A DNA stretch of 64,000 nt from a virus. The number at the start of each line of letters is the position of its first letter. Within the stretch, counting starts at the first letter, position 1. The position numbers were made by a program, and so were the translations under genes. Below, in pieces: positions 57,884 through 64,000 of this stretch. The stretch is from positions 62,001-126,000 of IMG/VR virus record IMGVR_UViG_3300042923_000601. One strand, written 5' to 3'. Under the pieces are notes generated by a model. It did not search any database. It saw nothing but the letters and a program-made list of their open reading frames with translations, and had not been told where the DNA came from.

Positions 57884-60106
57884 ATGGAAAATATATTCAA
57901 TCAGATATACCAAAAGACATTAGCTTTGAAAGAGAAGATTGGTAATCGTGGGAATCATGTACGAATTGTCGTCCCAAACGCCCAAATTGAAAAGGCGAAG
58001 TATCTTCAATTCGCTGACAATGCAGCAATTCCACTGTATGGACAGTCAGTGGTGTATATCAATGAGCCTGTATTTCAGAATATTCCGATTAACCGGAAGT
58101 TCACGGTTCAGTATTCGAAGGTCTATACGCTGGTTGATTTCATTACTTTAACCAGAACGGCTATTCAGGTAAGCTCGAACGGTGTAATCGTTGATCCAAA
58201 CTTATGCCGGATTATTATGATTAACCGTGGACTCACTGCGATTGTCGTTGATCAAAATGTCACAAATGTATCCATTACCATGCTGCGAAATATCAAGTCC
58301 TTCACACGTTATGCTGGTAGTGGGTCAGTACCACTAACTACAACGTCCCAGTATTCTTATTTTTTGGTCGTAAACGGCATTGCGCGGTACGTTGAGCCTG
58401 TATTGTCAAACGGGACATACCAGCTACCAATCAGTGCAACCGGGGGCTGGGCAACTGTAATTCAATCCGATGATATACGGGTAGCACCAGCCACAGCTTT
58501 ACAGAATAGTAAGTACCGCTACGTGGCGTTACCAAGTGGGATTGGGTTTGCAAATACCCCGGATATCCACATCTTCCGCCCTAACAGCAACGCATTTTTT
58601 GAACCATCAGCCCATACACCATTGCTTGACGGTGTGATTGTACCTGATGCAAACACGTCATTTATGCTGATTACGTCAGCCCCCGTTCCGTCTTATACGG
58701 ATATGCGGCATACGTATAGTCAGTACAAAAACTACATGAACGAGTATCTGGCTAACACACTTCCGGCTACGATCGCATCGTATACGCCTTATAAACCAGA
58801 TGTAGATGCTGATACACCGGAGGCTGAATTCCAAGCTGAAATGAAGAAGTCACTCGAAGACTTTACAAACTTCTATCGTACGTATCTGGAAGAGCAGGCA
58901 TCATTCAGCCTAACAAGCTATCCGATCATAACGCCTTCTTCTATTATTACACGTACGAACCCAAACGGTATGTTATTCTTCAGTGATGGTATTAACATCG
59001 CACCGATAAGTATTACTCGGTCAGCCAACAGCATGTACGTTTCACGGTTTAAGGATTCGGACATTACAGCATCGTCGATTGTCGGTGTTGACATTGGTCG
59101 AACAGTTGACCCTTATGTGCAATATGGGAATATTACTTCGACTACCTTTATTGTCGGTCCGTCATCTCGGGTTACAAGTCATCCAACATACAAGGCATTC
59201 GTCACATCCCCAGGAACGACTCTTCGGAAATGCGATCCACTTCCGATTGTCTCTACGATCCTTGATCGAAACCTGGCGAAGTTACGGTTTAATCAAGCCG
59301 ATGTTGGTAAGCACATCCACGTTATTGGGGATCAGTATAACCGTATTTTAACCAAATCCAATAACCAGACAGGGTTACTCAAGGTTCCACTATGGGCCAG
59401 CTTTATTCCAAAGTCGGACATTTATGTCTTCCTCAATGGCCGATTGCAACCATCAGCTAGAACGTATATATTTGATCCATTCCGTTACACCGTCACTAAG
59501 GGTGATACGGTGTTGGTTACTGATCTTGATACTAATATTGCAACGGGAGAGGCATTTACTGTCCTGCTTAGCAATCAGCTATCTGAGGTCAACCATACGA
59601 TTACACTGGCAAATGGGAATAAGATTATCGAAATGACAAATAAAGCATTCCCTTTCAGCACCAAAACGCACTTGATTTTTGTGGACGGGAAGTTTATACA
59701 CCCTGATAAGATCAAGGTGATTGACAACTACCGGTTCTCACTTGATGTAAAGTCCACGAATAAACTTCGAATCGTTCGCAAGAATATGGCAGATACGTTC
59801 ACTCCTCTCCTTGAGAATGTCAAAGATAAGTGGACACAGTATCTTGCAACGTTATCGACAGCCGCAATCGAATCTCTGCTTGGTCCATTATTTACGGTTA
59901 CGAATCAGGAAAATAACGATCGTACCGTATACTATGGGGAGCGTCATTATTTTGAAATCCTCTATAATTACTGCTTGAAAGATAGACGGATGTTAACACC
60001 TGAAGATGCTGCCGCTATCCCAATTGAACTCCCGAATGTGCTCCTACCGGATGGTCGGATTCCGATCTCTTCTATTCGCCCCGGTGCACCACGGTATCCA
60101 TTATAA
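57884..60106 (+). CDS. Large tail/baseplate structural protein
   Basis: 740 residues. Beta-rich, low in Cys, with repeated short modules of the form (V/F)(V/L)(N/D)G(I/R/K)...Y...I (near FLVVNGIARYV, VFLNGRLQPSARTYIFD and IFVDGKFIHPDKIKVID). These are typical of phage baseplate or fibre-attachment proteins. A helical segment (about 280-340) could trimerise. No enzyme motif. It starts at 57884 after TTAGGAGGAGCCATGT and is followed 15 bases later by another large structural gene. Confidence 0.65.
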   Translation: MENIFNQIYQKTLALKEKIGNRGNHVRIVVPNAQIEKAKYLQFADNAAIPLYGQSVVYINEPVFQNIPINRKFTVQYSKVYTLVDFITLTRTAIQVSSNGVIVDPNLCRIIMINRGLTAIVVDQNVTNVSITMLRNIKSFTRYAGSGSVPLTTTSQYSYFLVVNGIARYVEPVLSNGTYQLPISATGGWATVIQSDDIRVAPATALQNSKYRYVALPSGIGFANTPDIHIFRPNSNAFFEPSAHTPLLDGVIVPDANTSFMLITSAPVPSYTDMRHTYSQYKNYMNEYLANTLPATIASYTPYKPDVDADTPEAEFQAEMKKSLEDFTNFYRTYLEEQASFSLTSYPIITPSSIITRTNPNGMLFFSDGINIAPISITRSANSMYVSRFKDSDITASSIVGVDIGRTVDPYVQYGNITSTTFIVGPSSRVTSHPTYKAFVTSPGTTLRKCDPLPIVSTILDRNLAKLRFNQADVGKHIHVIGDQYNRILTKSNNQTGLLKVPLWASFIPKSDIYVFLNGRLQPSARTYIFDPFRYTVTKGDTVLVTDLDTNIATGEAFTVLLSNQLSEVNHTITLANGNKIIEMTNKAFPFSTKTHLIFVDGKFIHPDKIKVIDNYRFSLDVKSTNKLRIVRKNMADTFTPLLENVKDKWTQYLATLSTAAIESLLGPLFTVTNQENNDRTVYYGERHYFEILYNYCLKDRRMLTPEDAAAIPIELPNVLLPDGRIPISSIRPGAPRYPL

Positions 60107-60121
60107 TAGGAGGTATTCACG

Positions 60122-62242
60122 ATGGTTGATATTTCAAAGAGTCACTTTGCTAATTTTTTTGGTATATTTACAGACCCACAGGCAAGTCTTCAAACGCAAG
60201 AGCTGGGATTTACATCTGATTACCGGCTGGTATATAAGGACGCGTCCAATACGCTTCGTTACCTGCCTAGTATCTATGATTATCAGAATATCTATAATCC
60301 CGCAACGATTCAAATCACTCAAACGGCTAAGGATGCTACACTTGGCGTAGGAACCGAAGGTGACTTTTCAGCCAAAGTAACGACGTCAATTCCACATTCG
60401 CTGGTTGTTACCGCAACTGGTATCCATGAACGCCAAGTCCTTATCCAGTATAGCTCTACGAACGTAGTCAAGGATATTATGACACTTCCGGAGTATTTCT
60501 GTAAGATTGACACGGCAGCGGACGTCTTTGACGTGAATAAAGGGGTCATGACTGAGGCTGTTGCGAAGTACAAAATCTCTGCCCACTTGGGTAGAACCCA
60601 ACTTACCAACAACGCAACCTTTATCTTGGTTAAGGTAGAGAATACCACAACTCAGACAACGCTTGGATATCCCATGACAACCGAAGCAAATAAGGACAAT
60701 ATTGCAAATCGCAATCAATTGTACATTGATGCTGATGGCTTCCTGGTACTCATTAAGGACAAAGCAGTGACTGATTTGGATTATCCGATCTGGGTATTCA
60801 ATCGTCGGTCGGTTCCGATTGAAGTTAAGCTGCCGAATAAGTATTTCCTATTCGCAAAGAATGATAAGTTCTCTGTTAAGACGTATCGCCGGTATTCGGA
60901 TACTGCAATGGACACGACTTACCAGTTGGTTCGTGATAATGAGACCGTTCAACTGACACAGATCGTACAGTCTGATCAAGTAACCTCTATCCGGGTGTCG
61001 TCTGAGAAACTGGCGATCTCAGCAAATAAGAAGAGTATTACAGGGTTGGTACGTGAAAGTCACTATGAAATCGTGGTTCTAACCGATGAAGTGCGTACAA
61101 ATCCTACCTTCCAATATCAAATCCTTGACATTACAGACGGTTTCTTTAGCTATATGTACAGAGTCTTGAAGAATGTAAGTGACAACGGAAGTCGCGGGGT
61201 TGGCGGGTACGCATCGGCTGGTATTGCCAGTAAGAAATACCTCTTTGAATATACGTACATTGCCGAGGAAGCCGGAATTTCGTCATTTACCATCCCTGAG
61301 CAGCTATACGCTCCTGTGAATGGTGATAGAGAGTTCCTCTACTACCACGGTGTGCGAATGGAAAGAGGCATTGATTACACCGTTGTGAATATCGAGCGTC
61401 GAATCACGCTTAACTTCCAGCTTAACCAAGGCGACCAGATTCAAGCGATTATCTTTAAGTACGCCGATAATGGCGGTGAGATATACATGATCAGCGCACT
61501 TCAGAACTACGTGAACACGGTTAACGCTGATCTGACGGCATTTAAGGCACAGCTCGTATCAAACATGGGTGATGTGCCGAAATATAACATGCTCCCTGAT
61601 GCAGGACGGTTCATGGGTAGTGCAGTTGGGCGATTCGACCTAACGTCTACCGGAGCCTTTGATTCAGGTCTGCTGTTCAAGACTTTTAATAACTCGGTTC
61701 TCACCGATGCGGGTAAGTATACGTACAACACAACCTCGTTTGGTGGTGCAGGTGCGGCTATTCCTCAGACGATTATTGATTTGATGAATACCATGCCGAC
61801 TCGCGCAGGGTTAATTACCCGTCGTCGATATGCACCAGAATTTAGAGTACTGCAGATCGTGGCAGGTAATGGTACAACGGGTGGCTATGCTAGTAAATAC
61901 CCGATGACTACGAACGGAAGCATCATGCTCTCCGGGTCGGCCAACTACGTGACATTCTCGGCGTGGATGCGGGTTACTGCTGGTACAAGTGTAACAATCC
62001 CAGCGCTAACTTCCCCTAGCCGTATTGCGATTAACGGTACTCCACAGGCTGGAGACTATGTATTGACCTCAGCAGCAGGTTGGGTGCATGTTGAAATCAC
62101 CCTGCAAATCTTCGTTGGGACAGATGTATATTTCCCTAACCTCTATGGTACATCTGGAAGCACTATACAGATTGCTATGCCGGTATTGGTACCAGGAAGG
62201 CACGGTGTAGGGATTCATGAATCCCCAATTTCAGCCGTATAA
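60122..62242 (+). CDS. Large tail/fibre structural protein
   Basis: 706 residues, beta-rich. It contains the same kind of short module as its neighbour (EFLYYHGVRMERGIDYTVVNIERRITL, about 401-427). A C-terminal 170-residue domain (YVTFSAWMRVTAGTSVTIPAL...WVHVEITLQIFVG) looks like a jelly-roll carbohydrate-binding module. A receptor-binding or baseplate-peripheral role is inferred. Start after ATAGGAGGTATTCACG; followed by a terminator. Confidence 0.65.
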   Translation: MVDISKSHFANFFGIFTDPQASLQTQELGFTSDYRLVYKDASNTLRYLPSIYDYQNIYNPATIQITQTAKDATLGVGTEGDFSAKVTTSIPHSLVVTATGIHERQVLIQYSSTNVVKDIMTLPEYFCKIDTAADVFDVNKGVMTEAVAKYKISAHLGRTQLTNNATFILVKVENTTTQTTLGYPMTTEANKDNIANRNQLYIDADGFLVLIKDKAVTDLDYPIWVFNRRSVPIEVKLPNKYFLFAKNDKFSVKTYRRYSDTAMDTTYQLVRDNETVQLTQIVQSDQVTSIRVSSEKLAISANKKSITGLVRESHYEIVVLTDEVRTNPTFQYQILDITDGFFSYMYRVLKNVSDNGSRGVGGYASAGIASKKYLFEYTYIAEEAGISSFTIPEQLYAPVNGDREFLYYHGVRMERGIDYTVVNIERRITLNFQLNQGDQIQAIIFKYADNGGEIYMISALQNYVNTVNADLTAFKAQLVSNMGDVPKYNMLPDAGRFMGSAVGRFDLTSTGAFDSGLLFKTFNNSVLTDAGKYTYNTTSFGGAGAAIPQTIIDLMNTMPTRAGLITRRRYAPEFRVLQIVAGNGTTGGYASKYPMTTNGSIMLSGSANYVTFSAWMRVTAGTSVTIPALTSPSRIAINGTPQAGDYVLTSAAGWVHVEITLQIFVGTDVYFPNLYGTSGSTIQIAMPVLVPGRHGVGIHESPISAV

Positions 62243-62258
62243 CGTATCGCACAAATCG

Positions 62259-62286
62259 AGAAGAGACGGTAAATACTGTCTCTTCT
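62259..62286 (+). terminator. Terminator after the gene at 60122
   Basis: A 9-bp perfect stem AGAAGAGAC with its complement and a 10-base loop, followed by TTTTTTGC. Confidence 0.85.
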
Positions 62287-62369
62287 TTTTTGCATGAGAG
62301 TCTATTCGACAAAACAACATGATAAGTACATGTATCAAAATCATACTTACACGAAGGGGGATAAGCCCG

Positions 62370-64000
62370 ATGTCATTACCTTATGTGCTTTCTGAATTGG
62401 GGAAATTGAGCAACTCGCTCACAAATGTAATCCAGCAGATTGAAACTCAGCTGGGAAACGGCACGTTAACGTTAGACGGGCTGAAAAGTGATATCCAGGC
62501 TATCTTGAATAGCGCTGGTCAGGCGAATGGGCTGGCACCACTCAATGGTACAGCCACGATCAACAAGCAGTATCTGCCACCTATACAAGAGCTGGTTAAA
62601 CACGGCAACGAGTGGCATGACAAAGCGTATGTGACTCAGACCGAGATTGATACCTCGGTTAGCGCGTATGCGGCTAGACGGGACAACCCGAACGTCGTTA
62701 CAAAGGCACAGGTCGGTTTGAGTAACGTGGACAACGTTAAACAAGAACCCTACCGTAACCTTGGTCTGAACGCCAAATCGGCGACTGACTTGCCGAATAC
62801 CTACCCTGTAGGGATCAGCTATATGCTGGCTGATAGCACTAAAGGATTCCCATTTACCGGAGTCCATAATGGTGTAATGACTTACAACTTGAGCGATGGC
62901 ACCACATCTACTTACCAATTTGCATTCAATTATGAGAATGCAAGGGTTCCCCGTATACGCGTACGCTCAGCTACCCTGGGTAATACAGCATGGGGTGACT
63001 GGGCTGTTATGTATACCAGCGCAGAGCCTCCTACAAAGGCTGATCTGGGTCTTGGGAATGTACAGAACTACCCAGTTGCAACTGATGCTGAAGCAGCTGC
63101 TGGGGTATCTAACGTAACGTACATGACACCTGCCCGGACTAAAACTACTGTAGATGCTGCGGTTTCCAGTGTCAGCAATACACAGGTACTTGGCCCAGGT
63201 ACAAATCTTGTAACGGCTGGTAAAGAGGGCGCAGAGCTTGACCTGAAGGTTAATGGTCGCACCCTTGTAAATATTCTGGGTACAATGGGTAGTGGGGAGT
63301 CCGTGGCAAACTGGGGTATATCCGGTACAGCACCAACTATATCCACTACACAGAAACGGTCAGGAACAGCTTCGTTTAAATTCAGCACGACTGACACGTC
63401 AGGTGTGTTGGTCAAAGACCTTGCCATCCCACTGGATAAATCCAAGTATTATATGGTGACTTGCTGGGCGTATGTTGAATCGTATACTAGCGGTGGAGCA
63501 ACACTTAACATTCGTGAATACAATACATCAAATGTACGATACAATGTGAGTGTGAATACGACGAAAGTCGGCGAATGGCAGCAGCTTCTTCTTAAGGTAC
63601 CTAATAACAACACCATCTCTACCACTGAAGGGTTCCGTATCATTGCTGGTGTCAACACCACTGGTACAATGGTTGTATACTACGATGAACTTCGACTGTA
63701 TGAAGTTTCTGCAGCTGAATACGCCGCCATTGGTACTACGCTGGCCACACCAGAGCAGATCGACGCCTATTTCCCGTACGTGGATGGTAAACAACACGTT
63801 CAAGGCGTTGCTATTACGAAGCAGGGTAAGAACTTGCTGCTCCCACTGACTCAAAGAGGTACAAACAACGGTACTGTAATCGATGCGTATGCATTTGACC
63901 ATCCAGCACTCGTTGCCTTCGGTAATGGGTACATGACGTATGATGTAATTCCCAATACCGACTACGTTTTTTCTGCGGTGCCAGGTGCTACAGGTCAAAT
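62370..64000 (+). CDS. Tail fibre protein, 5' part (runs off the window)
   Basis: At least 543 residues with no stop before the window end. It starts MSLPYVLSELGKLSNSLTNV after AAGGGGGATAAGCCCG. Residues 40-100 include LNGTATINKQYLPP, a common fibre N-terminal pattern. Two repeats of the type VGLSNVDNVKQEPYRN and LGLGNVQNYPVATD are known from many tail fibres. From about 305 to 450 a beta-sandwich (WGISGTAPTISTTQKRSGT...YYMVTCWAYVES...VYYDELRLYEV) resembles carbohydrate-binding modules. It probably recognises the host cell wall. Confidence 0.8.
   Translation, partial: MSLPYVLSELGKLSNSLTNVIQQIETQLGNGTLTLDGLKSDIQAILNSAGQANGLAPLNGTATINKQYLPPIQELVKHGNEWHDKAYVTQTEIDTSVSAYAARRDNPNVVTKAQVGLSNVDNVKQEPYRNLGLNAKSATDLPNTYPVGISYMLADSTKGFPFTGVHNGVMTYNLSDGTTSTYQFAFNYENARVPRIRVRSATLGNTAWGDWAVMYTSAEPPTKADLGLGNVQNYPVATDAEAAAGVSNVTYMTPARTKTTVDAAVSSVSNTQVLGPGTNLVTAGKEGAELDLKVNGRTLVNILGTMGSGESVANWGISGTAPTISTTQKRSGTASFKFSTTDTSGVLVKDLAIPLDKSKYYMVTCWAYVESYTSGGATLNIREYNTSNVRYNVSVNTTKVGEWQQLLLKVPNNNTISTTEGFRIIAGVNTTGTMVVYYDELRLYEVSAAEYAAIGTTLATPEQIDAYFPYVDGKQHVQGVAITKQGKNLLLPLTQRGTNNGTVIDAYAFDHPALVAFGNGYMTYDVIPNTDYVFSAVPGATGQ

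Overview
This window is part of a large, lytic, tailed-phage genome, almost certainly a jumbo myovirus infecting a Gram-positive (Bacillota-type) host. It carries a large terminase, a T4 gp21-like prohead protease, a major capsid protein, a gp53-like baseplate protein and fibre genes. It also carries a near-complete phage replication and transcription set: a multisubunit RNA polymerase beta chain split into two genes, a two-subunit type IIA topoisomerase, an NAD-dependent DNA ligase, a RecA/UvsX-like recombinase, a DnaB-like helicase, an SF1 helicase, an Mre11/SbcD-like nuclease and a PD-(D/E)XK nuclease. A tubulin/FtsZ-family gene is present. Nearly every gene has a strong AGGAGG-type ribosome binding site. 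I see no integrase, insertion sequence, tRNA or CRISPR array.

Layout. 1-8.7 kb is the head module: terminase, inactive-looking peptidase homologue, capsid, acidic core protein and membrane-type virion protein on the minus strand, then prohead protease and a structural protein on the plus strand. 8.7-28 kb (minus) holds the RNA polymerase beta N-part, a paralogous family of unknown proteins, two tiny overlapping membrane ORFs, ligase, RNA polymerase beta C-part, recombinase, tubulin-like protein, a membrane-anchored lytic transglycosylase, a third beta-like fragment and a DHH phosphoesterase. 28-44.5 kb mixes a capsid-targeted metallopeptidase-like protein (plus) with the topoisomerase pair, helicases and nucleases (minus) and a small baseplate island (plus, 37.9-38.7 kb). 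44.6-47 kb (plus) encodes internal head proteins. 47-51.2 kb encodes envelope-directed and capsid-targeted proteins. 51.8-57.8 kb (plus) is an accessory, probably early, region of small paralogous unknown proteins behind nearly identical promoter/leader cassettes. 57.9-64 kb (plus) encodes large tail/baseplate/fibre proteins, the last one cut by the window end.

Common threads. (1) Several unrelated proteins start with an N-terminal segment ending in L-I-(R/K/Q)-E-G at residue 12 or so, matching the (L/I)xE|(G/A) specificity known for T4-type prohead proteases; the protease itself and the capsid protein carry equivalent sites. This points to a set of proteins packed in the head and trimmed on maturation. 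(2) Both RNA polymerase beta parts and the topoisomerase A subunit carry the same short peptide, (R/K)LVF(K/R)PEY(I/L), at a terminus. (3) An 11-base element, TATATATTATA, sits upstream of many genes on both strands and is probably the promoter of a phage RNA polymerase. (4) A 390-base purine-rich transcript is predicted between divergent units near 51.2-51.6 kb. The rest of the polymerase (beta-prime parts), portal, tail tube/sheath and DNA polymerase are not in this window.
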